Origin: Xenophilus aerolatus
GTDB taxonomy: Bacteria; Pseudomonadota; Gammaproteobacteria; Burkholderiales; Burkholderiaceae_C
Direction of reading: 5' to 3'
DNA length: 64,000 bases
Assembly: GCA_029968055.1 (NCBI GenBank)
Contig: JASCNX010000004.1
Span: forward strand, 186,001-250,000
Shown: piece by piece, positions 18,628 through 27,900 of the stretch
Layout: the number at the start of each line of letters is the position of its first letter
Position numbering within the stretch: the stretch's first letter is position 1
Made by a program: the position numbers and the translations under genes
The notes under the pieces: generated by a model
Seen by the model: the letters and a program-made list of their open reading frames with translations, nothing else
What the model was told of the DNA's origin: nothing
Database searches by the model: none

Positions 18628-18705
18628 GCGCGATGCCCGAGCGAGGCGTGCGCAAGCCCGCCTCCGCCCCAGCCGAACCGATCGCTTCGCCTCATTGACG
18701 TCCCC

Positions 18706-20046
18706 ATGGAAAACTCGTTCCAAGGCACCGTCGCGCTCGAGCAGGACGGGGTGGCATCGCAAGCGCCCCCGCGCGAGGACAAGCCGCGCATGACGGCGCA
18801 CTGGCGAGGACGCATCAAGAGTGTGGCCGGCTTCCTGACCGGCGCACTCGCGGCGCAGGGCCTCTCCGCGGTCACGGGGCTGCTGCTCACCCGGTGGCTG
18901 AGCGTCGAGGACTACGCCGTCTACACGGTGCTCGCGATACTGACCGGCGCGCTGACGGTGCTGACCATGGGCGGCGTCAACATCGCCTTCTCGACCATCG
19001 TCGGCCGCGTCTGGCCCGACCGCCAGCGTGCGGCCGACGTGCTGGCCGCCTGCCGGCGCGAGCGGCATCTGATCTCCGCCGTGGTCCTGCCATTCTTCCT
19101 GGCCATCGCCAGCTGGCTTCTGCTGAAGGCGGGTGCATCCGTCTGGCTGGTCGTCGCCCTGCTGACGCTGCTGATGATCCAGTGGTTCGTGGAGCTCAAG
19201 TCCCACATCACCGACCAGATCCTGCTCTTCGCCCAGCGGGCCGCACGCCTGCAGTCCCTCGAGGCCGCATTGGGCGCCGCCAGGCTCGCCGCGGTCGCGC
19301 TTCTTCATGCCGTCAACGGGGTGTCGATTCTGCTGGTGACGGTCCTTGCCGTCATCGGTGCCGCGCTGCGGGTCCCCTTCGTGCAGAAATGGGCCAGGCA
19401 GGAGGTTCCGGTGGACACCGCCAAGGTGGTGGAGTCGGATCGCAAGGAGATCCGGTCCGTCACCCTGCGGCAACTGCCGGTCGAGCTGTACTACTGCTTC
19501 CAGTCGCAGGTGCCGCTCTTCCTGCTGGCCGCAATGAGCGCACCGGCGGCGACCGCGTCCTTCGGCGCACTCGGCCGTCTGGCACAGCTCTTCGTGCCGA
19601 TCTCCATGCTGGTGTCGGCCTTCGCCATCCCGCGCTTCGCCCAGACCAAGACCCGCGTGCTGCCCGCCTTCATGGCGTGGTCGCTGCTGGGCCTGGTGCC
19701 GGGGCTGTTCCTGGTCGTCGTGGCCGCGGTGGCGCCTTCGCTGCTGCTGATGCTCATCGGCCCGAACTACGCGCACCTCCAGCGCGAGGTGCTGATTGCG
19801 AGCATCTACAGCGCCACCGTCATCCTGTCGATGACCATGTGGCGGCTGGCGGCCAACCGCGGTTGGAACCGCTGGACGCTGATCCAGATCCCCGTGTTCG
19901 GCCTGTGGTGCGCGGGGTGCTGGCGCTTTCTGGACATGACAACGCTGGACGGCGTGCTGGTCTTCCAGTTCGGCTTCCCGCTCGCGATGATCAGCGCCAC
20001 GCTGGCCGATCTGCTGCACGCACGTGCCAAGGGAGACCTGAAGTGA
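18706..20046 (+). CDS. Polysaccharide flippase (Wzx / MATE-like)
   Basis: A 446-aa protein with about twelve hydrophobic helices after a 35-residue polar N-terminus. The first helices (AGFLTGALAAQGLSAVTGLL, LTRWLSVEDYAVYTVL) match the oligosaccharidyl-lipid flippase fold. Within this locus it would move the lipid-linked repeat unit across the inner membrane for periplasmic polymerisation. It lies 78 nt after the initiating transferase and before the first GT4. Identity as Wzx rests on fold and context; no residue defines its substrate. Confidence 0.82.
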   Translation: MENSFQGTVALEQDGVASQAPPREDKPRMTAHWRGRIKSVAGFLTGALAAQGLSAVTGLLLTRWLSVEDYAVYTVLAILTGALTVLTMGGVNIAFSTIVGRVWPDRQRAADVLAACRRERHLISAVVLPFFLAIASWLLLKAGASVWLVVALLTLLMIQWFVELKSHITDQILLFAQRAARLQSLEAALGAARLAAVALLHAVNGVSILLVTVLAVIGAALRVPFVQKWARQEVPVDTAKVVESDRKEIRSVTLRQLPVELYYCFQSQVPLFLLAAMSAPAATASFGALGRLAQLFVPISMLVSAFAIPRFAQTKTRVLPAFMAWSLLGLVPGLFLVVVAAVAPSLLLMLIGPNYAHLQREVLIASIYSATVILSMTMWRLAANRGWNRWTLIQIPVFGLWCAGCWRFLDMTTLDGVLVFQFGFPLAMISATLADLLHARAKGDLK

Positions 20047-20126
20047 TCGGCACGTCCTTGGTGCCGCCAGGGCGCGCGGCCTGCTTCGGCGAACCCGCCG
20101 TCCAGGCCGATCGTGCGGTCGGCCCC

Positions 20127-21251
20127 ATGAAGATCCTGCTGACCAGCCACGCCTTCCTGCCGCTGCTCGGCGGCATCGAGTTCGTGTCTGCCACGCTCGC
20201 GCGCGAATTCGTCGCTGCGGGCCACGAAGTCCGCGTCGTCACGCACACGCCGGCCGACCGCGAGGACGGCCTGCCCTACGACGTGTACCGCCGCCCCGAC
20301 GCGCGCCAGATGTCGGCCCTGCTGCGCTGGTGCGACGTGCACCTGCAGTCCAACATCTCCCTGCGCTACCTCTGGATGGCGGTCCTGCTGCGCACGCCCA
20401 CGCTCGTGACCTACCACACGTGGCTGCGCAGGCCCGACAACTCGATGGGCTGGCAGGACCACGTCAAACGCCTGGCGACGCGCGCGGCCACCGCCAACCT
20501 CGCGGTCAGCCGGGCGCTCGCCGCCAGCCTGCCCGGCCGCATCGGCGTCGTGCGCAATCCGTACGACGACCAGACCTTCCGGCCCCAGCCGCGGACGGCG
20601 CCCGTGGCCGACCTGGTCTTCCTCGGACGCCTGGTCAGCGACAAGGGCGTCGACCTGTTGATCGACGCGCTGGGCATCCTGCGCGAGCGCGGCCTACGCC
20701 CCACGCTCTCGGTGATCGGCACCGGCCCCGAAGAAGCCGCGCTGCGCGAGCAGGCGGCCCGCCTCGGCCTCGCGGATTCGGTCGCCTTCCTCGGCAAGCT
20801 GTCGGGTCCTGCGCTGGCGCGCACCCTGTCCGCGCATCGCGTGCTGGTGGTTCCCTCGAGGTGGCAGGAGCCGTTCGGCGTGGTCGCGCTCGAGGGCCTC
20901 GCCTGCGGCCTGCGCGTCGTGGCCAGCAACGTGGGTGGGCTGCCGGAGGCCGTGGGGAGCTGCGGGCAGCTGTTCGTCCCCGGTAGCGCACAATCGCTCG
21001 CCGATCGGCTCGACGCGGAGCTGAGCCGGCCTGCGTTGCCCCAGGATGCGCCGGACCCGGCCGTGCAGGCGCACCTGGCTCCGTACCGTGCAGCTTCCGT
21101 GGCGGCGGAGTACCTGGCGCACCTGTCGGCCATCCGAAAAAGGCGGGCGCCTGCCGCGCCCCATGACGAACAGACCATGACACTCGAAGACGCCATCGTG
21201 CACCGCGGCGAGTCGCCGCCTCCCGGCCCCGGCAAGGAGCGGTCCGCATGA
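20127..21251 (+). CDS. Glycosyltransferase family 4 (first of four)
   Basis: A 374-aa GT-B enzyme. The N-terminal acceptor domain opens MKILLTSHAFLPLLGGIEF. The C-terminal donor domain has VFLGRLVSDKGVDLLIDAL, VIGTGPEE and the EX7E-type RWQEPFGVVALEGLACG. It should add one sugar to the lipid-linked intermediate at the cytoplasmic face. The ATG at 20127 is preferred; an in-frame GTG at 20043 overlaps the flippase stop and would add 28 residues. Its stop overlaps the next gene as ATGA. The last 40 residues are polar and non-conserved. Confidence 0.9.
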   Translation: MKILLTSHAFLPLLGGIEFVSATLAREFVAAGHEVRVVTHTPADREDGLPYDVYRRPDARQMSALLRWCDVHLQSNISLRYLWMAVLLRTPTLVTYHTWLRRPDNSMGWQDHVKRLATRAATANLAVSRALAASLPGRIGVVRNPYDDQTFRPQPRTAPVADLVFLGRLVSDKGVDLLIDALGILRERGLRPTLSVIGTGPEEAALREQAARLGLADSVAFLGKLSGPALARTLSAHRVLVVPSRWQEPFGVVALEGLACGLRVVASNVGGLPEAVGSCGQLFVPGSAQSLADRLDAELSRPALPQDAPDPAVQAHLAPYRAASVAAEYLAHLSAIRKRRAPAAPHDEQTMTLEDAIVHRGESPPPGPGKERSA

Positions 21252-22441
21252 CGCCGCCCGGTTCGGTGTTCGTGAGCCAGTTCGGCCTGCAGCACGCGCA
21301 GCAGCTGGCCCTCGCCCTGCACGAAGGCGGCATGCTCAAGGCCTTCTGGTCGGGCGTGCCGGTCTGCACCGACGAGAGCGAGATCTCTCCGTGGCTGCCG
21401 CGCTACTACAAGGAGCGGGTGCGACGCGTGCCCATCCCCAAGGAGCTGCGCCACCATCCCTCGCGGTTCCAGCTGCTCTGGCGGGTCGGCAAGTCGCTGC
21501 CGCTGCCCTACCAGAAGGGCGACTTCTTCTTTCGCATGCAGCATGCCTACGATCGCTGGATCGCGCGGCAGATCCGCACCATCCGGCCCAAGGTGGTCGT
21601 GGCCTACGAGAGCGCCGCGCTGGAGACTTTCCGCGCAGCCAAGGCCATCGGCGCCACCTGCGTGCTGGATGCGCCGTCGCTGCACCACGTGGCCGGCGAG
21701 CAGCTGATGGAGATCCCGCGCACGCCGTTCACGCCCGAGATCTATCGGCAGCGGGACCAGGAAGTCGAACTCGCCGACCTGATCCTCACCTGCTCGCCAC
21801 TGGCAGCCGACAGCTACACCGACAACGGCGTGCCGCCGGAGAAGGTGTTCCCGCTGCTCCTCGGGGCCGAACTGCCCACCGGCCAGCCCCAGCCCGCTGC
21901 CGTGCGCGAGAAGCCGCGCTTCGTGTTCGCCGGCGTGATGAGCTACCGCAAGTCGGTCGACCTCATCATCGAGGCCTTCCGCCGCCTGCACGAGGAAAAG
22001 ATTCCCTACGAGCTGCACTTCGTGGGCGGCTCCGCCTTCCCCGAGCTGCTCGAGCAGGTGACCGCCCTGCCCGACACCACCTACCAGCCCAGCGTCCCGC
22101 AGGCCCAACTCTATTCGGTGCTGGCGGGGGCCGACTGCCTGCTGCTGCCCTCGCGCTTCGATTCCTTCGGCATGGTCGTTGCCGAATCGATGGCCAACGG
22201 CACGCCGGCCCTGGTGTCGACCCAGACCGGCGCCAAGGCGATCATCGAGCAGCATCCCGGCAGCGGCTGGATCGTGGAACCGAACGCGCAAGCCGTGTAC
22301 GAGCAGGTGCGGGCGCTGGCCCTGTCGGTGCCGCAATTGCGCGACGCGCGCGCCGCGGCGCTGCGCGCGGCACAGGACTTCACCTGGCAAAGCTACCGCC
22401 AGCGGGTGCGCGACGTGTTCGCCGAACGGGTGCCGACATGA
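21248..22441 (+). CDS. Glycosyltransferase family 4 (second)
   Basis: A 397-aa GT-B enzyme. The acceptor half starts MTPPGSVFVSQFGLQHAQQ and includes a KGDFFFRMQHAYDRWIARQI segment. The donor half has FVFAGVMSYRKSVDLIIEAF, LHFVGG and PSRFDSFGMVVAESMANGTP, the nucleotide-sugar-binding EX7E region. It starts on an ATGA overlap with the preceding GT4 and ends with another ATGA overlap. Donor and acceptor sugars cannot be predicted. Confidence 0.9.
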   Translation: MTPPGSVFVSQFGLQHAQQLALALHEGGMLKAFWSGVPVCTDESEISPWLPRYYKERVRRVPIPKELRHHPSRFQLLWRVGKSLPLPYQKGDFFFRMQHAYDRWIARQIRTIRPKVVVAYESAALETFRAAKAIGATCVLDAPSLHHVAGEQLMEIPRTPFTPEIYRQRDQEVELADLILTCSPLAADSYTDNGVPPEKVFPLLLGAELPTGQPQPAAVREKPRFVFAGVMSYRKSVDLIIEAFRRLHEEKIPYELHFVGGSAFPELLEQVTALPDTTYQPSVPQAQLYSVLAGADCLLLPSRFDSFGMVVAESMANGTPALVSTQTGAKAIIEQHPGSGWIVEPNAQAVYEQVRALALSVPQLRDARAAALRAAQDFTWQSYRQRVRDVFAERVPT

Positions 22442-23844
22442 CGAGATCGATGCGCGCCGCAGGCGCCGGCAAGCCCCGAGACATGGCCGACCCCATGGCG
22501 GGGCGCGGCAGCCGTGCCGGCACCCTGTTCATCGCGGTGCTGCTGGTGGTGGTGCTCGAAGGTGCGCTGCGCAAGTGGGTGTCCAACTCGCTGACGCTGC
22601 CGCTGGTTCTGCTGCGCGACCTGCTGGCGCTCTACACCATCTGGTACGCGCTTCGCACCGGCGCCCTGAGCTTTCGCCGCCTCCCTGCCCAGGTGCTGCT
22701 GCTGTGGACGGGCATCCTGGTGCTCTGGGGCTTCCTGCAGCTGATCGTCAACCAGTTCTCGCCCGCCATCTTCGTGATCGGGCTGCGCTTCTGGCTGCTG
22801 TACTTCTGGTTCGGCTATGCGGCCGCCGTCTCGATGACGCTCACCGACTACCGCCGCAGCCTGTGGGTGATGCTGGCGCTGATGATCGCGATGACCCCGC
22901 TGGTGGTGCTGCAGCAGAGCTCGCCGCCCGGTGCCTTCATCAACACGCAGATCGACACCGACGTGCGCGACATCTTCGTGGTGGTCGCCGGCGTGGTGCG
23001 GCCGACCGGCACGTTCAGCTTCACGCTCGGCTTCACCACCTTCCTCGCGATGGCGGTGCCCGCGCTGTTCTGCTATCGCCAGGCGGCGCGCCACGCCGGG
23101 CCTGGACGGCGGATGTTCGTGGTGGGCTTCATCGCCCTGCTCATCGGCACGATCCTGAGCGGCTCCCGCTCGGCCGTGGTGTTCTACCTGGGCCTGTTGG
23201 GCCTGGCCCTGCTGGGATCGCTGTGGTTCTCGCGCGGCGTCGGCAAGGTCTACGCGACCATGGGCGTGATCCTCACGGTGTCGCTGATGGCGGGTGCCGC
23301 CGTGCTGTTCAGCGACGCGCTGGTCGCCACGCAGGAGCGCTTCGAGAACGCGTCGCAGGCCGAGGACGTGGGCGACCGCATCGTGGCCATGCTGGCGGGC
23401 GAACCCGAGACGCACAGCCAGATCACCTGGCTCGGCACCGGCCTGGGCAAGGGCTCCAACCTCGCCAGCTACTTCGAGTCCGGCGAGCGCAGCTTCATGC
23501 TGGCCGAAACGGAGTCCGCGCGCATCCTGCTCGAGGGCGGCGTGATGGGCGTGATGTTCATGCTCCTGAAGCTGGCCGTCATCGCGGCCGGCCTGTTCGC
23601 TGCCTGGCGCGTCGCGGTGCGCATCCGCTCGTCCGCGCCCATCCTCGTGTGGCTGACGCTGGCGCTCGCCCTGATGACCTGGTCGACGATCGGCCAGCTC
23701 ACCGTCAACGCCGCCACGGGGCTGCTGTTCGCCCAGGCGCTGCTTGCCCTTCGATACCTGCCGGTCACGCAGGCGGCGAGGAGCCGACCGCGCCCGGCCG
23801 TTGCGCACCCGCCCGCGGGCTGGTCCCTGGAGCGAGCCACTTGA
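22438..23844 (+). CDS. O-antigen ligase/polymerase-like membrane protein (candidate Wzy)
   Basis: A 468-aa polytopic protein with about eleven hydrophobic segments, a large periplasmic-looking loop (about 285-350, with ATQERFENASQAEDVGDR), and GTILSGSRSAVVFYLGLLGL, the usual Wzy_C/WaaL signature region. In a locus with Wzx, Wza and Wzc but no other polymerase candidate, it is the likely Wzy that joins repeat units in the periplasm. Start at 22438 overlaps the upstream stop (ATGA). Similar proteins are often annotated only as O-antigen ligase-like. Confidence 0.8.
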   Translation: MTRSMRAAGAGKPRDMADPMAGRGSRAGTLFIAVLLVVVLEGALRKWVSNSLTLPLVLLRDLLALYTIWYALRTGALSFRRLPAQVLLLWTGILVLWGFLQLIVNQFSPAIFVIGLRFWLLYFWFGYAAAVSMTLTDYRRSLWVMLALMIAMTPLVVLQQSSPPGAFINTQIDTDVRDIFVVVAGVVRPTGTFSFTLGFTTFLAMAVPALFCYRQAARHAGPGRRMFVVGFIALLIGTILSGSRSAVVFYLGLLGLALLGSLWFSRGVGKVYATMGVILTVSLMAGAAVLFSDALVATQERFENASQAEDVGDRIVAMLAGEPETHSQITWLGTGLGKGSNLASYFESGERSFMLAETESARILLEGGVMGVMFMLLKLAVIAAGLFAAWRVAVRIRSSAPILVWLTLALALMTWSTIGQLTVNAATGLLFAQALLALRYLPVTQAARSRPRPAVAHPPAGWSLERAT

Positions 23845-23864
23845 GCGATTCGACGACTGCACCG

Positions 23865-25031
23865 ATGCGCCTGCTGCGCATCATCTCCAGCCTCGACCGT
23901 CGTTCCGGGGGCCCCGCCGAAGCGGCGCGCCGCCTGGACACCGAATTGGTCCAACTGGGGCACTCCGTCGAGGTGGTGTCGCTGGACGATCCCGGCGAGA
24001 GCTGGATCCACGACTACCCCGTGGCGGTTCACGCCCTGGGCGGGCGCGGTGGCTACCGCTACTCGCCGCGGCTGACGCCCTGGCTCAAGGAAAACGCGAG
24101 CCGCTTCGACGCGGTGGTGGTCGACGGCCTGTGGCAGTACACCGGCCTGGGCGTGTGGCGCGCCCTGTCGCGTGGCACGGTGCCGTACTTCGTCTTCACG
24201 CACGGGATGCTCGACCCGTGGTTCAAGCGCGCCTACCCGCTCAAGCATCTCAAGAAGTGGCTGTACTGGCCCTGGGCCGAGTACCGCGTGCTGCGCGACG
24301 CACAGGCGGTGCTGTTCACCTGCGAAGAGGAACGGCGTCTCGCACGCCAGTCCTTCTGGCTGTACCGGCCGCGGCGGGAAATCGTCACCGCCTTCGGCAC
24401 CGCGGATGTGCCGCCCGACTCCGCCGCACTGCGCGACGCGTTCCATCGCCAATACCCGGCCCTGGCCGGCCAACGGATGTGCCTGTTCCTGGGGCGCCTG
24501 CAGGAAAAGAAGGGTTGCGATCTGCTGATCCAGGCGTTCGCCCGCGTCGCGTCCCGCGACGAGCGGCTGCGCCTGGTGATGGCCGGCCCGGGCGACGAGG
24601 CCTGGGTGGCCCATCTCAAGGAACTGGCGCACAAGGCCGGCATCGCGGACCGGATCGTCTGGACCGGCATGCTCACCGGCGACCTGAAGTGGGCGGCCTT
24701 CTATGCCTGCGAGCTGTTCTGCCTGCCGTCCCACCAGGAGAATTTCGGCATCGCTGTCGCGGAGGCCCTGGCCTGCGGACGGCCCGTCGCGATCTCCGAC
24801 AAGGTCAACATCTGGCGCGAAGTCGAGACCGACGAGGCGGGCTGGGTGGCGCCCGACACCGTCGAAGGCACCGTGCGCTCGCTGCAGGGCTGGCTCGACG
24901 CCACGCCGCAGGAACTGGCGCGCCGCGGCCAGGCCGCACGCCACAGCTTCGAGCGCCGCTACAAGATCGACCAGGCCGCGCGCAGCCTGATGACGATCGT
25001 CGGCGGTCGCCTGCCCGCGCCCGCGCACTGA
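23865..25031 (+). CDS. Glycosyltransferase family 4 (third)
   Basis: A 388-aa GT-B enzyme opening MRLLRIISSLDRRSGGPAEA, a start typical of WcaK/PslI-like GT4 proteins. It has FTHGMLDPWFKRAYPLKHLK in the acceptor domain, then CLFLGRLQEKKGCDLLIQAF, VMAGPGDE and PSHQENFGIAVAEALACGRP in the donor domain. The ATG at 23865 lies 20 nt after the polymerase stop; a TTG at 23841 overlapping that stop is an alternative. Substrate unknown. Confidence 0.9.
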   Translation: MRLLRIISSLDRRSGGPAEAARRLDTELVQLGHSVEVVSLDDPGESWIHDYPVAVHALGGRGGYRYSPRLTPWLKENASRFDAVVVDGLWQYTGLGVWRALSRGTVPYFVFTHGMLDPWFKRAYPLKHLKKWLYWPWAEYRVLRDAQAVLFTCEEERRLARQSFWLYRPRREIVTAFGTADVPPDSAALRDAFHRQYPALAGQRMCLFLGRLQEKKGCDLLIQAFARVASRDERLRLVMAGPGDEAWVAHLKELAHKAGIADRIVWTGMLTGDLKWAAFYACELFCLPSHQENFGIAVAEALACGRPVAISDKVNIWREVETDEAGWVAPDTVEGTVRSLQGWLDATPQELARRGQAARHSFERRYKIDQAARSLMTIVGGRLPAPAH

Positions 25032-25054
25032 GTTCCGAGTTCACGCCCCCACCG

Positions 25055-25621
25055 ATGTCACTGCTAGATGCCCAGGTTTCCAAGCCTCTCGAAGGCGGTC
25101 CCAGCTATTCGCTACGCCACCGCGTTTTCCGGATGCTGTGGGACGCGACCTGGCTGCTGCTCGCGGCCTGGACGCCCGCGCCGATGCGCGGCTGGAGACG
25201 CCTGCTGCTCGTGGCCTTCGGGGCGAAGATCCATGCGGACGCCGTCGTCTACGGCAGCGCACGCATCTGGTATCCGCCGAACCTGAGCATGGATGCCCGG
25301 GCCTGCATCGGCCCACGGGTGACCTGCTACTGCATGGCGCCCATCCACCTGGGCGAAGGCGCGATCGTCTCGCAGGGAAGCCACCTGTGCGCGGGCTCGC
25401 ACGACATCGCCGATGCGAACTTCCAGCTCGTCACGCGGCCCATTTCCATCGGAGCCGGTGCCTGGGTCGCGGCCGAAGCCTTCGTCGGTCCGGGCGTCAC
25501 CATCGGCCCCGGGGCGGTGCTGGGCGCGCGTGGCGTGCTGTTCGCCAACGCCGAGCCCTCGGGCGTGTACCTGGGCAACCCGGCGCGAATGGTCAAGAAG
25601 CGCCCCGGCGTCGCGCCATGA
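25055..25621 (+). CDS. Left-handed beta-helix acetyltransferase (WcaF-like)
   Basis: A 188-aa hexapeptide-repeat acyltransferase. The N-terminal SLRHRVFRMLWDATWLLLAA segment and RRLLLVAFGAKIHADAVVYG are characteristic of the WcaF/CysE-like polysaccharide O-acetyltransferases, followed by hexapeptide coils (AWVAAEAFVGPGVTIGPGAV, LGARGVL). The H-D in CAGSHDIAD is the likely catalytic region. It should acetylate a sugar of the repeat unit using acetyl-CoA. It overlaps the next gene by ATGA. Confidence 0.88.
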   Translation: MSLLDAQVSKPLEGGPSYSLRHRVFRMLWDATWLLLAAWTPAPMRGWRRLLLVAFGAKIHADAVVYGSARIWYPPNLSMDARACIGPRVTCYCMAPIHLGEGAIVSQGSHLCAGSHDIADANFQLVTRPISIGAGAWVAAEAFVGPGVTIGPGAVLGARGVLFANAEPSGVYLGNPARMVKKRPGVAP

Positions 25622-26562
25622 CGAGCAGCGTCTGCGTCATCATCCTCACCTACAACGAGGAACGGCACATCCAGCGCGCGATCGAGAGCGTAGCGCCCAT
25701 CGCCAGCCAGATCTTCGTGATCGACTCGTACTCGAGCGACGGCACGGTGGAACTCGCGCTCGAGTGCGGCGCCACCGTCCTGCAGAACCCCTTCGTCAAC
25801 CAGGCCGCCCAGTTCCAGTGGGCGCTGGACCACGCGCCCATCCGCTCCAACTGGGTGCTGCGCCTGGATGCCGACGAGATCATCGAAGCCGACCTGCAGC
25901 GGGAGATCTCGACCCGGCTGCCGGGGCTGCCGCCGGACGTGGTCGGCGTGAACTTCAAGCGCAAGCACATCTTCATGGGGCGCTGGGTGCGCCACGGCGG
26001 CCGCTACCCCCTGGTGATGCTGCGCCTCTGGCGCCACGGCCACGGCCGCGTGGAGAACCGCTGGATGGACGAGCACGTGCTCGTGTGGGGCGGCAGGACG
26101 GTGACCTTCGACGGAGGCTTCGCCGACCACAACCTGAACGACCTCAGCTTCTTCACCGACAAGCACAACAAGTACGCCACGCGCGAAGCCATCGAGATCC
26201 TGAATCAGCGCCTGCAGCTCTTCGCGCGCGATACCGAGCTGTCGGCGGGCGGGTCTTCGTTCCAGGCATCGTTCAAGCGCTGGATCAAGGAACACGTGTA
26301 CAACCGCATCCCGTTCACCGTCTCGGCACCGGCCTATTTCTTCTGGCGCTACGTCTGCCAGCTGGGTTTCCTGGACGGTCGCTCCGGCCTGGTCTACCAC
26401 GCGCTGCAAGGCCTCTGGTACCGCTTTCTCGTCGGCGCCAAGGTCATGGAGTACGAGAGCGCCATCCACCACCTGAACGACAAGCGGGAAATGCTGGCCG
26501 AGCTCTCGCGGCTCACGGGTCACCGGCTGCTGTCCGAGACCGAACAGAAGCCGGCCGCATGA
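25618..26562 (+). CDS. Glycosyltransferase family 2 (KdtX/WaaE-like)
   Basis: A 314-aa GT-A enzyme. It opens with ILTYNEERHIQRAIESVAP; the metal-binding LRLDADEII (D-x-D) lies about 80 residues in, and ENRWMDEHV supplies the catalytic acidic residue. The C-terminal part has two hydrophobic stretches (APAYFFWRYV, GLVYHALQGLWYRF), suggesting membrane association. It is the only GT2 of the locus, joined to both neighbours by ATGA overlaps. Confidence 0.9.
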   Translation: MTSSVCVIILTYNEERHIQRAIESVAPIASQIFVIDSYSSDGTVELALECGATVLQNPFVNQAAQFQWALDHAPIRSNWVLRLDADEIIEADLQREISTRLPGLPPDVVGVNFKRKHIFMGRWVRHGGRYPLVMLRLWRHGHGRVENRWMDEHVLVWGGRTVTFDGGFADHNLNDLSFFTDKHNKYATREAIEILNQRLQLFARDTELSAGGSSFQASFKRWIKEHVYNRIPFTVSAPAYFFWRYVCQLGFLDGRSGLVYHALQGLWYRFLVGAKVMEYESAIHHLNDKREMLAELSRLTGHRLLSETEQKPAA

Positions 26563-27791
26563 GAATCCTGCTGTACGGCATCAATTTCGAGCCCGAACTC
26601 ACCGGCATCGGCAAGTACACCGGCGAGATGGCCCGCTGGCTGGCAGCCGCCGGCCATGACGTGCGCGTCGTCACCGCGCCGCCCTACTACCCCGAGTGGG
26701 CCGTTCGCGCCCCCTACAGCGCCGGACGCTACATGCGCGAGGACTGGCAGGGCGTGACCGTGTTCCGCACTCCGCTGTGGGTGCCGAAGCGCGTCTCGGG
26801 CGTGAAACGGCTCGTGCACCTTGCCAGCTTCGCGCTCAGCAGCGTGCCCGTGCTCTTCGCGCAGTGGCGCTGGAAGCCCGAGGTGGTGTGGGTGACCGAG
26901 CCGCCCCTGTTCTGCACGCCGGCCGCGCTGTGCTTCTCGCGGATGGTGGGCGCGGCCTCGTGGCTGCACGTGCAGGACTACGAGGTCGACGCCGCCTTCG
27001 CCCTGGGCGTGATCAAGGGCGAACGCGTGCGCCGCTGGGTGAATGCCGTCGAGCGCTGGCTGATGCAGCGCTTCGACCGTGTCTCGACCATCTCGCAGCG
27101 CATGCTGGAGCGGGCCGCGCAAAAGGGCGTGAAGGCCTCGCGCCTCGTGTCCCTGCCGAACTGGGCCGACATCGACGCCATCCAGCCCTTGACGCGCGCC
27201 AGCCGCTACCGCGAGCTGCTGGGCATCGACGCGCAGGCGGTGGTCGCGCTGTACTCCGGCAACATGGGCGGCAAGCAGGGTCTGGAAATCCTGGGCGAGT
27301 GCGCCGCGGCCCTGGGCGAAGACGGCGGAATCCACTTCGTCTTCTGCGGCTCCGGCCCGGCACGGGAAGCGCTCATGACGCGCTGCGCCGGCATGAGCCA
27401 TGTCAGCTTCCTGGACCTCCAGCCCCTCGATCAGCTGGGTGAACTGCTGGGCCTGGCCGACATCCACCTGCTGCCCCAGCGCGCGGATGCGGCCGACCTG
27501 GTCATGCCCTCGAAGCTCACCGGCATGCTGGGCAGCGGCCGCCCGGTCATCGCCACCGCCCATGCGGGCACCGAACTGGCGACCGTCGTCGCGCAATGCG
27601 GCTTGGTGGTCGAGCCCGAGAACCCGCCCGCGCTGGTCGCCGCCTTGCGTGCCCTGGCGTCGTCGCCCGACTCGCGACAGCGCATGGGCCGTGCCGCACG
27701 CGCCTATGCCCAGGAGCACCTGGACCAGTCGGCGGTGCTCAAGCGCTTCGAGTCCGCGCTGGCACAAGCCGCCACCGAGCAGGCCCGCTAG
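26559..27791 (+). CDS. Glycosyltransferase family 4, WcaI-like (fourth)
   Basis: A 410-aa GT-B enzyme. The start MRILLYGINFEPELTGIGKY and the following PPYYPEW match the colanic-acid WcaI family closely. Other family features are PLWVPK, LHVQDYEVDAAFALG and the donor-domain LYSGNMGGKQGLEIL and MPSKLTGMLGSGRP. WcaI is assigned as a fucosyltransferase in colanic acid synthesis; here only the family is claimed. It is the last gene of the plus-strand arm and converges on wzc across a hairpin. Confidence 0.9.
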   Translation: MRILLYGINFEPELTGIGKYTGEMARWLAAAGHDVRVVTAPPYYPEWAVRAPYSAGRYMREDWQGVTVFRTPLWVPKRVSGVKRLVHLASFALSSVPVLFAQWRWKPEVVWVTEPPLFCTPAALCFSRMVGAASWLHVQDYEVDAAFALGVIKGERVRRWVNAVERWLMQRFDRVSTISQRMLERAAQKGVKASRLVSLPNWADIDAIQPLTRASRYRELLGIDAQAVVALYSGNMGGKQGLEILGECAAALGEDGGIHFVFCGSGPAREALMTRCAGMSHVSFLDLQPLDQLGELLGLADIHLLPQRADAADLVMPSKLTGMLGSGRPVIATAHAGTELATVVAQCGLVVEPENPPALVAALRALASSPDSRQRMGRAARAYAQEHLDQSAVLKRFESALAQAATEQAR

Positions 27792-27869
27792 GCGGGCCCG
27801 GCGCTGCCGGGCAGCGCGTTCCGGCACGACGCCGCGGCGCCCCCGACCTCCTCACAGCCCCCACAACGA

Positions 27870-27893
27870 ACAAGGCGCCTTTCGGCGCCTTGT
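27870..27893. terminator. Bidirectional terminator between the two EPS arms
   Basis: A perfect 10-bp stem ACAAGGCGCC-TTTC-GGCGCCTTGT lies between wcaI-like and wzc stops. There is no long T-run in either direction (CTGTCTGTC on plus; TCGTTGTGG on minus), but stem, tetraloop and position favour a shared terminator. Confidence 0.75.
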
Positions 27894-27900
27894 CTGTCTG